Shown here: piece after piece, positions 1-7,621 of the stretch
How positions within the stretch are numbered: position 1 is the first letter of the stretch
How the letters are laid out: each line of letters opens with the position of its first letter
Origin: Paenibacillus ginsengarvi
Lineage (GTDB): Bacteria > Bacillota > Bacilli > Paenibacillales > NBRC-103111
Assembly (NCBI RefSeq): GCF_003626695.1
Contig: NZ_RBAH01000031.1
Location: 36,604-100,603 of the forward strand
Direction of reading: 5' to 3'
DNA length: 64,000 nucleotides
Notes under the pieces: generated by a model
What the model saw: the letters and a program-made list of their open reading frames with translations, nothing else
Told to the model about the DNA's origin: nothing
Databases searched by the model: none
Position numbers and translations under genes: made by a program

Positions 1-1512
1 ATGGATACAATAGCCTCGTTGGAATCACGCACCGAAGGCTGGGTTGCCGGTCTGCATTTGGCTGCGATCTCCATCCGGGGGTATCCAAACGCCGACCGGC
101 TCCTTCAGTCTTTCACCGGCAGCCATCATTTCGTGTTGGATTATCTGGTAGAAGAAGTGCTGCAGCGGCAAACCGAAGCCGTTCAAACCTTTTTGCTGCG
201 GACCTCGATCCTCGACCGTCTGTACGGACCTCTTTGCGATGAAGTCGTGCTCGATCCGGCAATTTCCGGCAAGACCGCTTTAGTGGAGCTTGAACGTAAA
301 AACTTATTTGTCGTACCCTTGGACCATGAACGGCGGTGGTATCGCTATCACCATTTGTTTGCCGATCTGCTTCGCAGAAAACTGCAGGAAAACTACGACG
401 ACAGTCATGTCGCTGAATTGCATAAACGAGCAAGTGACTGGTATGAAAATAATGGCTTCGAAATCGAAGCTTTTCGCCATGCCGTACAATCCCGAGACAT
501 CGATCGGTCCGCACGTCTGCTTGAAGGCAATGGAATGCCGCTGCATCTTCGCGGGGCTGCAGGCTTTTCGCTGAACTGGCTGGAGTCGTTGCCTGCAGCG
601 GAATTGGATGCCAGGCCCGCGCTCTGGGTGATGTATGGTTCAGCTCTGCTGCTTGCGGGCAAGCTGATGGGCGTCGAGCATAAACTGCGAGCGGCAGAGG
701 CGGCCCTGGCGGGTGCGGAACAAGACACCCGCGTAAGGGACCTGATCGGTCTAATTGCCGCGACTCGGGCTGCATTGGCATCGCTAGCGGTGACCGGCAA
801 TCCTGACGGCGCTGAACGAAAATTACTGGCAGCCGAAGCAGCCATGCAAAACACGGGACAGGGCGATAAGACCGATGAGCTTGTCGGACTGATCGCGCCC
901 GCTAGCGACGTAAGAATAAGCGAAAACCAAGGAATTGAGAATATTATCTTCCAATCACGCCGCGCGCTGGCGTATCTGCGACCGGAAAATCTCCCCGTTC
1001 GGACGGCAGCCGCCTGGATGCTGGGCGTCGCTTGCCAGCGGCGCGGTGATCATTCCGCCGCTCGCGAGGCCTATGGCGAAGTCTTATCGAATGGCCTGAT
1101 GATGGGTCAGCAACTGATGGCTGTATTGGCCATGATTGGGTTGGGTCAAATCGAGGAAGCCGAGAATCGGACCCATTCGGCGGCGGACTGTTACCATGAG
1201 GCACTGCGTCTGGGCGGCGATCTGCCGCTTCCAGCTCTCCATGAAGCTCGGCTTGGTTTGGAGCGTGTGCATAAAAACAGGATGAAGAGCAACTTGATCG
1301 AGCCGCTTAGCCAGCGGGAAATGGAGGTGCTGGAGCTCATCGCTAAGGGGCTCTCGAACAAGGAAATCGGCGAGAAACTCTTTTTGGCCTTGGATACGGT
1401 CAAAGGGCACAATCGCAGAATTTTCGAAAAACTTCAAGTACAGAGACGCACGGAAGCAATCGCCCGGGCCGGCGAATTGAATTTATTACCGAAGACCCGC
1501 AAACCACACTAA
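1..1512 (+). CDS. LuxR-family large ATP-binding (MalT-type) regulator, 5' partial
   Basis: This is the C-terminal part of a MalT/LAL-type transcription activator. The window opens inside the gene: the first codon happens to be ATG, but the region starting ESRTEGWVAGLHLAA is normally preceded by a P-loop ATPase of roughly 250-300 residues, which must lie upstream. Residues about 20-120 carry the conserved post-ATPase block (FVLDYLVEEVL, then LRTSILDRL, then YRYHHLFADLLR). A helical TPR-like region follows. Residues about 436-495 form a LuxR helix-turn-helix (LSQREMEVLELIAKGLSNKE and onward). The family binds an inducer and ATP, then activates promoters. The target here is unknown; the DUF4386 gene 65 bases downstream is a candidate. 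Confidence 0.9.
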   Translation: MDTIASLESRTEGWVAGLHLAAISIRGYPNADRLLQSFTGSHHFVLDYLVEEVLQRQTEAVQTFLLRTSILDRLYGPLCDEVVLDPAISGKTALVELERKNLFVVPLDHERRWYRYHHLFADLLRRKLQENYDDSHVAELHKRASDWYENNGFEIEAFRHAVQSRDIDRSARLLEGNGMPLHLRGAAGFSLNWLESLPAAELDARPALWVMYGSALLLAGKLMGVEHKLRAAEAALAGAEQDTRVRDLIGLIAATRAALASLAVTGNPDGAERKLLAAEAAMQNTGQGDKTDELVGLIAPASDVRISENQGIENIIFQSRRALAYLRPENLPVRTAAAWMLGVACQRRGDHSAAREAYGEVLSNGLMMGQQLMAVLAMIGLGQIEEAENRTHSAADCYHEALRLGGDLPLPALHEARLGLERVHKNRMKSNLIEPLSQREMEVLELIAKGLSNKEIGEKLFLALDTVKGHNRRIFEKLQVQRRTEAIARAGELNLLPKTRKPH

Positions 1513-1530
1513 AGTGTCTACAGGCCGCGA

Positions 1531-1570
1531 TCCTCTTAGAGCTATACTGCTTATAAATTAGCTAAGAGGA
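1531..1570 (+). promoter_or_regulatory. Inverted repeat covering the ribosome site of the DUF4386 gene
   Basis: TCCTCTTAG at 1531-1539 is the exact reverse complement of CTAAGAGGA at 1562-1570, with a 22-base loop. The right arm contains most of the AAGAGGAG ribosome site of the gene starting at 1578. If both arms are in the mRNA, the ribosome site would be paired. It could instead be a protein-binding dyad; the pairing itself is seen directly. Confidence 0.45.
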
Positions 1571-1577
1571 GATCAAC

Positions 1578-2234
1578 ATGAATAGAATGGCAAGAGCGGC
1601 AGGGGCCATGTTTCTGGTTTCGACGGGGGTTTACATGATAGGCAGCGGACTTCTGGATTCGGTTCTAAATCGCCCGGATTTTCTCGCCGGCTTGTATCCG
1701 GACCGAACGACCGTGGTGTTCGGATCGTTTTTGGAATTGATAAACGCTATGGCGGTGGCGGCGATCGCCATTCTGCTTTATCCCATTTTAAAGAAGCATT
1801 CCGAAGCGTTTGCGCTGGGGTACTTCGGAGCCCGAATCATGGAGTCTGCACTGCTTATCCTAAGTGCAGCCGTTCCGCTTGTCCTTATCGCGCTGAGCCA
1901 ATATTACATTTCCGCAGGTACTGCCAATGATTCATACTTGGAAAAGATTGGGGATTTATGGGTAGAAGCGCATGCTTTGCTCTTTCAAATGGCCATGATT
2001 GTGCTAAGCTTAGGCAGCTTATTGCTATGTAGTGTCCTTTATCGCTCGAGGCTGGTTCCGCGATTTTTGTCAGGTATCGGTTTCATCGGGTATGCGGCAT
2101 TGCTTCTAAGCGGCTGTTTGTCGATCCTCGGCCTGGAAATCGGCCCCGTTCTGTATGTTCCAGGAGCCGTATTCGAGATCGCGTTTCCCATTTGGATCAT
2201 CGTTAGGGGATTCAATCTGAGAAACTCTGATTAA
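1578..2234 (+). CDS. DUF4386 family membrane protein
   Basis: A 218-residue integral membrane protein resembling the DUF4386 family, whose biochemical role is not known. About six hydrophobic segments are visible, starting with one near residues 8-25 (AAGAMFLVSTGVYMIGSG) and including a conserved-looking middle stretch around LGYFGARIMESALLI, characteristic of this family. The ATG at 1578 follows an AAGAGGAG ribosome site at seven bases. The gene lies 65 bases after a LuxR-type regulator and ends in its own terminator, so it may be transcribed alone or with that regulator. Membership is by recognition only. Confidence 0.75.
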   Translation: MNRMARAAGAMFLVSTGVYMIGSGLLDSVLNRPDFLAGLYPDRTTVVFGSFLELINAMAVAAIAILLYPILKKHSEAFALGYFGARIMESALLILSAAVPLVLIALSQYYISAGTANDSYLEKIGDLWVEAHALLFQMAMIVLSLGSLLLCSVLYRSRLVPRFLSGIGFIGYAALLLSGCLSILGLEIGPVLYVPGAVFEIAFPIWIIVRGFNLRNSD

Positions 2235-2248
2235 GAAAGACATATGTA

Positions 2249-2280
2249 GGCAGCCGGCTTTTACGATCGGCTGCCTTTCT
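2249..2280 (+). terminator. Rho-independent terminator
   Basis: GGCAGCCG at 2249-2256 pairs with CGGCTGCC at 2268-2275, followed by TTTCT. It lies just after the DUF4386 gene and serves that transcript. Confidence 0.75.
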
Positions 2281-2369
2281 CAACGAACGGGTAGTTTAAT
2301 CGAAGATTAATAAAAGACTCTCCCCTATCACATATTTAATGCTTTTTCTCAGCGGTTCTACCGGAGCAT

Positions 2370-2777
2370 TTAATCATCGGCTTTTGCGAAGTAGCCATGT
2401 AAATTAACGACTACACCTACGGGCAAAGTATCCGAAGTCGCCCGAACTCCAAATATAGTGTTTCTCGCAATGACAACCCCGGTTGCTAAGCTGGCCTGTA
2501 ATCCCCCGGTCCCGGATGAATCGGCGGTTGTAGCATCTTGAAAAGCCGACAACGTATTAGCGCCAAAAAGAAGTAGTTGTACGCTAGTAGATTTATTGGC
2601 TGCCGCCCGCCCAAACGTAATATCCATATCCGTTACAATAAATACTTTTTTTTCGGGTATGGCAAAAGGGGATAATGTTGCGTTAGGGTTGACGATCGAA
2701 AATGTACTCACTTCGTTGCCGGTCGGATTGGCTCCTAACAAAGTTACGAACTGATTGGGTTTTACTTCATTTGACAC
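2370..2777 (-). CDS. Hypothetical protein, 135 aa
   Basis: I do not recognise this protein. It has no signal peptide or membrane segment. The composition is rich in small and beta-forming residues (Val, Thr, Ala, Asn), with blocks such as KKVFIVTDMDITFGRA and a C-terminal VVNLHGYFAKADD, suggesting a compact beta-sandwich. The start is GTG at 2777-2775, with GGAGGG six bases upstream on the minus strand, which supports real translation. It stands alone, convergent with the DUF4386 gene and divergent from the MerR locus. A surface or spore-associated role is possible, but nothing in the sequence proves it. Confidence 0.6.
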   Translation of the reverse strand: MSNEVKPNQFVTLLGANPTGNEVSTFSIVNPNATLSPFAIPEKKVFIVTDMDITFGRAAANKSTSVQLLLFGANTLSAFQDATTADSSGTGGLQASLATGVVIARNTIFGVRATSDTLPVGVVVNLHGYFAKADD

Positions 2778-3050
2778 TTCGATCCCTCCAAAATTCGAAG
2801 TTAAATTCTACCCTATCTTATGCTCGTTCGATTTGTAACGGAACACAGAATCATAGGGAGTAGAGCACATTTAATACTAGATTTGCATAAAAAAGGCCGG
2901 CAACCAGGAACGTCTTGACTCATCTCGGACTGCCGCTGTCTTTCTGTCATTTGAAATCATTAATACATTGGATGATGCGGGGATGAAAGGGACAAGTGTT
3001 TATGAAAATTAATTATTAACGATTTACGAGGCTGCTGATATGTATTAGCC

Positions 3051-3081
3051 TTGACTCTTCCGCAGCGGAAGGCTGTACAAT
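3051..3081 (+). promoter_or_regulatory. MerR-type promoter with 19-base spacer and dyad operator
   Basis: The -35 TTGACT (3051-3056) and -10 TACAAT (3076-3081) are separated by 19 bases instead of the usual 17. The spacer holds a perfect dyad, CTTCCGC-A-GCGGAAG (3057-3071). An overlong spacer carrying a dyad is the hallmark of promoters controlled by MerR-family activators, which untwist the DNA. The MerR start codon is 27 bases downstream, so the gene is probably autoregulated. Spacing and dyad are seen; the regulation is inferred. Confidence 0.8.
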
Positions 3082-3107
3082 TTAAGGAGAGAGGAGGAGT
3101 AATAGGA

Positions 3108-3365
3108 ATGGACACGTTAATTAGTATAGGAGAATTGTCCTCAAGTACGGGGATTTCCATTAGGGCAATCAGATACTATGAGGAAATAGGTTTATTGATC
3201 CCATATAAAACATCGCAAAACAATTACCGCTATTACAGTGATATGGAGAAGGGAAAATTAGGAGTCATTCTGATTCTAAAAAAAATGGGATTTTCCCTCC
3301 GAGAGATAAAAACTAGGAGATCCGTTGGAAGCCTTGCGGGAGGTTTCGATGAAAAAGACGAATGA
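3108..3365 (+). CDS. MerR-family DNA-binding domain (short or frameshifted)
   Basis: The ATG at 3108 follows an AAGGAGAGAGGAGG ribosome region. Residues 1-68 are a standard MerR winged helix: ISIGELSSSTGISIRAIRYY, then EEIGLLIPY, then GFSLREIKT. The frame then gives an unrelated tail (RRSVGSLAGGFDEKDE) and stops at 3365. In the +1 frame the sequence after REIKT reads LGDPLEALREV, which looks like the natural MerR linker. This suggests that a frame change near 3310-3320 separated the DNA-binding domain from the FtsZ-like region that follows. A separately translated 85-residue protein is the alternative. The promoter at 3051 has MerR-operator geometry, consistent with a working DNA-binding domain. 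Confidence 0.75.
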   Translation: MDTLISIGELSSSTGISIRAIRYYEEIGLLIPYKTSQNNYRYYSDMEKGKLGVILILKKMGFSLREIKTRRSVGSLAGGFDEKDE

Positions 3366-3852
3366 AATAAATGATCTGCTTCCAACAAAATCTATAGTCA
3401 AGGTAATAGGGGTAGGAAGTAATATAATAAATGTATTAGAAGGTTTGAAGGGTGCGGATAAAAAACTAGAAGTCATACATATCCATTACGAAGAAGAACA
3501 TTTATCAAACTCAAGTTTCGGCAACTCCATTCAAATACAAGGATCTTCTCATGAAATAGGCATTCAAGAAGAAATCCACCACGTCAGGAAAGCGATTGAA
3601 GGTGCCGAACTTTTGTTTATTCTTACCGATGTCGATAATGGTATTGCTTCAATTATTGCACAAGAAGCCCGGAGATCAGGTATTCATATTGTTGGTATAC
3701 TAAACGATTCCCTGATGGGAAACGAGGTCAATCACCGTGTTCAAGAATTTATAAATCATGTCGATCTTTTATTTGATTTCTCGGAAAGTACTTCTGACTC
3801 CCATGAGGCTCTAATTGTAGACCAGTGGTATACTTATCATCACTTATTCTAA
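3349..3852 (+). pseudogene. FtsZ-like domain, N-terminal part (degenerate)
   Basis: This frame resembles the GTP-binding half of FtsZ. VKVIGVGSNIINVLEGL matches the first strand and T1 region (IKVVGVGGGGCNAV in ordinary FtsZ). LEVIHIHYEEEHL matches the VEFIAVNTDAQAL strand. AIEGAELLFILTDVDNGIAS matches the strand leading to the tubulin signature, but the glycine-rich GGGTGTG loop is lost. GIHIVGILNDSL matches the next strand. GTP binding is therefore doubtful. An in-frame ATG at 3349 has GGGAGG five bases upstream, so separate translation is possible; otherwise it was fused to the preceding MerR domain. The frame ends at 3852, and the homology continues in another frame from about 3825. Confidence 0.65.
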
Positions 3853-4166
3853 AAACCCGTATCCATATACGCGATATCCAAGCCCTTATTAAGAAAAAGG
3901 GTAGGGCTTATCTGGGCATCGGAAAGGCATCCGGTTTGAACAAAACAACCGTCGCAATGGAACAGCTATTTTCAAATTCATTCCTTCATAAAAACGTTAT
4001 TGAGGGTACCTCAGGTGCATTATTGAATATTACTGCTTCAGACGATCTGACAATGCCGGATGTGGATCAACTATTATACATGGTAAGGAACAAAATAGGA
4101 TTTAAAACCAATCTTATATTCGGTACGGTTATTGATAATGAATCTCATCATTCTTCCTTCTGCTGA
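3825..4166 (+). pseudogene. FtsZ-like domain, C-terminal part (frame-shifted continuation)
   Basis: Read in the original MerR frame, this continues the FtsZ-like homology. LSSLILKTRIHI aligns with ISDLITKPGLIN, RDIQALIKKKGRAYLGIGKA with the T7-region FADVKTIMKNKGSALMGIG, and GTSGALLNITASDDLTM with GAQGVLMNITGG. NLIFGTVIDNE aligns with NMIFGSVINE. The T7 catalytic asparagine and aspartate pattern (NLDFAD) is not kept. The homology stops near 4140, before the last strands of FtsZ, where the convergent kinase gene begins; the two ends overlap by 19 bases. The GTG at 3825 has no good ribosome site, so this half is probably not translated alone. Confidence 0.65.
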
Positions 4167-5155
4167 TTTACCCATTCATCCAATAAATCCATTGCTTTTA
4201 ACCGGAGAAGCCATGTTTTCTCCATAATATCTAATATGTTATGGCTTCTAGGGCGACTAGGGAATTGAACGGTAGACCAAGCTTCTCGGGGAAAACGATA
4301 CAAGGAAGAAATCATCCTGCGTTCGGTCCGATCTAAAGGGCAAAGTTCTTCGTACCCTTTTAGCAACGAATGTATGAAAACGGGATTAAAGCGAGTCGTG
4401 TTCATGAGGGCTGTTGCAACGTCAACATAGATGGATCCTAACTTCATGCGGTCCCAATCGATAATGAAAAGCTGTCCGTCATTAGCAATAATGACATTCT
4501 GTGAAGTAATATCGCTGTGTATTAACGCGGGACGTATCATTTCCTTCTCCAAAAGGTCTACAATCTCCGGGCTCTTCAATTCGGTCCAAGACCGATCCGA
4601 AAACTGAGTACAGGATTCTCCGAGTCTTTTATACCATCTACGAGTCCATCTATTCGATTGGTTTGCTTTTGCCATCCGTTTGCGAAAGAGACGGTCACGG
4701 TTTTGCCATAATCGGATATGATCGTAAAAGTGGCCTTTAATGGGAAGGGAACGACTGGATGTATGCAAGGAGGCAAGAACTCGTCCGAGCTTTTCGAAAT
4801 CTTCTTGATTTTCCATGCTTCTTCCATTTATCCATGTGGTTAAATAGAAGGGCCTCCCTTGGTCTAAAGTCCATAACTTACCGGAATTGCTCGCGAGCCA
4901 TTTAGGCATGGAATTGAAGCCATTATTCATCAAGAGTTGTACATGGTCTGCAGTTGTTTTTATTTGATCAATTGTGCCGGAGCGGAGTAAATTACTCCGG
5001 AAAAAGGGCTTCATCGCATAGATTCCGCTTCCCGTCAGTACTCGGACGATGGCGCTTTTTCGGTAAAAAGACGCGATCGGATCAGAACGCAATGGAATTA
5101 GGCCGAAGCGGCGGACGATTTTACGTATTCGGCTTTTGGCATAGGCATTTGTCAT
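4148..5155 (-). CDS. CotS-like phosphotransferase (APH fold)
   Basis: A 335-residue protein of the aminoglycoside-phosphotransferase/choline-kinase fold, most like the CotS/YutH spore-coat-associated kinases of Bacillales. The catalytic loop is visible as ALIHSDITSQNVII and the metal-binding segment as LFIIDWDRMKLGS, equivalent to the Brenner and DFG-like motifs. An N-terminal lobe with Lys in YAMKPFF and a central LGRVLASLHTSSRSL helix also fit. I start at ATG 5155 (MTNAYAKSRIRK), with GAGG about ten bases upstream. A further in-frame ATG at 5218 lacks a ribosome site. The substrate is unknown. The gene converges on, and overlaps, the FtsZ-like remnant. Confidence 0.75.
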   Translation of the reverse strand: MTNAYAKSRIRKIVRRFGLIPLRSDPIASFYRKSAIVRVLTGSGIYAMKPFFRSNLLRSGTIDQIKTTADHVQLLMNNGFNSMPKWLASNSGKLWTLDQGRPFYLTTWINGRSMENQEDFEKLGRVLASLHTSSRSLPIKGHFYDHIRLWQNRDRLFRKRMAKANQSNRWTRRWYKRLGESCTQFSDRSWTELKSPEIVDLLEKEMIRPALIHSDITSQNVIIANDGQLFIIDWDRMKLGSIYVDVATALMNTTRFNPVFIHSLLKGYEELCPLDRTERRMISSLYRFPREAWSTVQFPSRPRSHNILDIMEKTWLLRLKAMDLLDEWVNQQKEE

Positions 5156-5335
5156 GGGAGAACCTCGCTTCTTCCAAGAGTGCATATGGAGAATAGGGAT
5201 ATTAGCCAGGTTATTCATAGAGGGGGATACGTGTATGGCCTAGCGCCTAAGAAGTATAAAAAACTTGCCGTTTTAGACACTTCGGGGAACCGTCTCATAA
5301 TCAAGGCCAGATCATTCAAACGGGTAACGATAGTT

Positions 5336-5370
5336 GAGGAGCTTACATCATGCAGCTCCTCTTTTGTTTT
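5336..5370 (+). terminator. Rho-independent terminator
   Basis: GAGGAGCT (5336-5343) pairs with AGCTCCTC (5354-5361), followed by TTTTGTTTT. It points along the plus strand, although no convincing plus-strand gene ends just before it. It may be the relic of a lost gene or may stop readthrough into the amine oxidase gene. Confidence 0.7.
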
Positions 5371-5447
5371 ATTCAACTAACCGACGGCATAGGATAATAA
5401 GAAGTGCCAGTGAACGAAAGAATTAATATTTGGAGGAATCGGACTTT

Positions 5448-6818
5448 ATGGCGATAGGTCGTTCTCCTGAGCGTATTGTAGTTATTGGGGCAGGGATGGC
5501 GGGTTTGGTTTGCACTTTGGAGCTTATGAAACAAGGGTATAACGTGCGTTTATTAGAGGCAAATAGTAGGCCGGGCGGCCGCATATACACCATGCGGGAT
5601 CCATTTGCCGACGGAATGTTTTGTGAAATGGGGGCTGCCTTCATTGGAGCGCATCATTTTCTCACATTGAGTTATGCCCGCCAAGTTGGGGTTCAATTAA
5701 TAAATGTACCAGTCCCGGGTAGAAGTTTGTCCTATATCAACGGGAGATTAATCATAGATTCTCCAGATGAACCTGCACTATGGCCTGTTTCACTTACAGC
5801 CGAGGAAAGAATGTTAGGATATGCGGGAATCTTGGAAAAGTATCTTGAGCCGGGGCTTCAAGCAACGGGTAATCCTTTTTTGCCGGGCTGGCCCACCAAA
5901 CAAGCGGTACAGCTCGATTCAATGACAATGGAACAATATCTTATAGGTCAAGGAGCATCTTCGGGTGCGATAAAGCTGTTTGAAATTGGATATATGCAGA
6001 TGTTAGGTGATGGTATTCGCAAAGTATCTGCATTACAGCGACTGCTTGACCTAAAAATGGCCAGTTCCGAAAGAAGTACACAGACTATAGTAGGGGGAAT
6101 GGATCAATTACCGAAAAAGCTTGCCCTTACAATTGGCTCAACTATCAGTTATGGATGTGCTGTGACGCATATCGAACAAAGCAATAAAGAAGTAACGATC
6201 CAATTTATTCATTCAGGCGAAGTTTTCACGATCAGCTGTGATCGGGTCGTTCTGGCCATTCCCTCTACAGTCCTGCGTACCATTCATTTTTCTCCGCCAC
6301 TTAGCAAAGAAAAAAATGAGGTCATTCAAAATCAACTCTCTACCTCCGTTACGCGTACCGTCATACAAAGCCGAACTAGATTCTGGCGTAACTTAAGTTC
6401 CTTCGCTACAGTAAATACAGATCTGAAAATTGGATGGTTGCTTGATGCTACCTTCACTCAAACGACATCAAAGAGGGGGTTAATTTGTTCCTACTCTTCC
6501 GGTGAATCGGCGCGAGAACTATCTAGAGCTGGTACTATTAATTCAGCTATATCAGAAATGAAACAGGTGTTTCCTGAATTGTCGAATCATTATGAAGGTG
6601 GAATGGTCTTTTCTTGGGATCATAATCCTTACTCCCGAGGTGCGTATGCTTGGTATCAGCCGAAACAGATGATTCGAATGCTCCCAACACTGTTTTCCGA
6701 ACAGGGTAGAATTTACTTTGCTGGCGATCATACTAGTCTTTTTCCCGGTTGGATTGAAGGTGCGATCTCTTCTGCGTTACGAACAGTAAATCAAATTGTT
6801 TCCAGTAACAGCTTATGA
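5448..6818 (+). CDS. Flavin-dependent amine oxidase
   Basis: A 456-residue FAD enzyme of the monoamine oxidase/protoporphyrinogen oxidase superfamily. The N-terminal dinucleotide-binding motif is IVVIGAGMAGLVCTLEL, followed by the acidic strand end LLEANSRPGGRIYT. The C-terminal FAD-contact block is GRIYFAGDHTSLFPGWIEGA, typical of amine oxidases. The substrate is probably an amine or amino acid but cannot be read from sequence. The ATG at 5448 follows GGAGG by 12 bases; an in-frame TTG at 5430 is less likely. The gene stands alone, and its base composition by eye is more AT-rich than the 33-62 kb region. Confidence 0.85.
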   Translation: MAIGRSPERIVVIGAGMAGLVCTLELMKQGYNVRLLEANSRPGGRIYTMRDPFADGMFCEMGAAFIGAHHFLTLSYARQVGVQLINVPVPGRSLSYINGRLIIDSPDEPALWPVSLTAEERMLGYAGILEKYLEPGLQATGNPFLPGWPTKQAVQLDSMTMEQYLIGQGASSGAIKLFEIGYMQMLGDGIRKVSALQRLLDLKMASSERSTQTIVGGMDQLPKKLALTIGSTISYGCAVTHIEQSNKEVTIQFIHSGEVFTISCDRVVLAIPSTVLRTIHFSPPLSKEKNEVIQNQLSTSVTRTVIQSRTRFWRNLSSFATVNTDLKIGWLLDATFTQTTSKRGLICSYSSGESARELSRAGTINSAISEMKQVFPELSNHYEGGMVFSWDHNPYSRGAYAWYQPKQMIRMLPTLFSEQGRIYFAGDHTSLFPGWIEGAISSALRTVNQIVSSNSL

Positions 6819-6982
6819 ATTGTTTCTAGGCATAGCTGAAGGGATGATTTTCATCAAGGTACCGTATTTGAAATTGTTCCTTAATCCATATCATGAGGCC
6901 ACCACGGTAGCAGTCGGCAGCCTCATTAAACGATCGGAGGAGAACGGAGGGGATGAAAGGAAGGATTCAGGGCAACTGCATA

Positions 6983-7282
6983 TTAAATGAGGTTGTTATC
7001 TTTCATGAACGTTTTGGCCAAGCTTTCCATATGCCGATCCCTTGTATGAGAATCCTCGTAATCTTCCAGTACATCGATAAGATACTCTTCTCCGGGTTTA
7101 AACGCTTTGAAAATGAACTTTTCTTTATTTTCTATGCGTACATCGTGACCGCAGTCTTTAAGGCACTTCTCAAAATCTTGCAATGTAGGCTCCTGATTTT
7201 CCTCCAAATAAATAAGTCCTCTTAGCAGCCGCGTTCCCGCTTTGCTTATAATTTTAAAATGGACGATATGCTCTCGTTTCAC
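6983..7282 (-). CDS. Hypothetical protein, 99 aa
   Basis: I do not recognise this soluble 99-residue protein, which is rich in Lys, Glu and Asp. It has no membrane segment. The GTG start at 7282 is preceded by GGAGGAG at eight bases on the minus strand, good evidence of translation. Visible blocks include EPTLQDFEKCLKDCGHDVRI and EEYLIDVLEDYEDSHTRDRH. It stands alone between the amine oxidase gene, on which it converges, and the divergent toxin locus. No function is proposed. Confidence 0.55.
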   Translation of the reverse strand: MKREHIVHFKIISKAGTRLLRGLIYLEENQEPTLQDFEKCLKDCGHDVRIENKEKFIFKAFKPGEEYLIDVLEDYEDSHTRDRHMESLAKTFMKDNNLI

Positions 7283-7621
7283 TATAGTTCTCCTCCATTA
7301 AGTAGTCGACATTTCGTTCAATTGTATAATAATGAGAGATGTGAAGCCAGTGACATTTATAAGACAGATTTCTACGGGCTGAGCAAGAGGCACACTTTCA
7401 TCAGGTTGGGAGGAGCAAGCCAGGTTCCCGGTTTTTTATCGACAGAATCCACCAAGATTTGAGACCAGCGCCTTTTGCCGCCTTTTGCCAAGTATGTCTA
7501 TAATACCAGTAACCCGCGAGAAATAGGTTAGATACATGTTGCGGGCGTATTCATGGCCGGACCGTCGTTAAGGGAGACGTCCCGCTCATACGAGGTCGGC
7601 TTTGGAGGAGGCGATTGCCGT
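7283..7621. other. Intergenic region between two divergent genes
   Basis: About 340 bases with no supported gene. A plus-strand TATAAT at 7325-7330 is the only good promoter element I see, without a matching -35. The GGAGGAGG at 7604-7611 is the ribosome site of the following toxin gene. Short open frames here lack ribosome sites and similarity to anything I know. Confidence 0.4.

Noticed and set aside
3308..3855. Programmed ribosomal frameshifting in the MerR/FtsZ-like gene
   Set aside because: I see no clear slippery heptamer at the second site, and two opposite programmed shifts in one gene would be extraordinary. Decay or sequencing error is simpler.
5180..5380. A 66-codon plus-strand frame
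   Set aside because: The terminator at 5336-5370 lies inside it and there is no ribosome site. It may be a relic but is not supported as a gene.
7259..7462. A 67-codon frame between divergent genes
   Set aside because: It overlaps the start and ribosome site of the minus-strand gene and has no similarity to any family I know.
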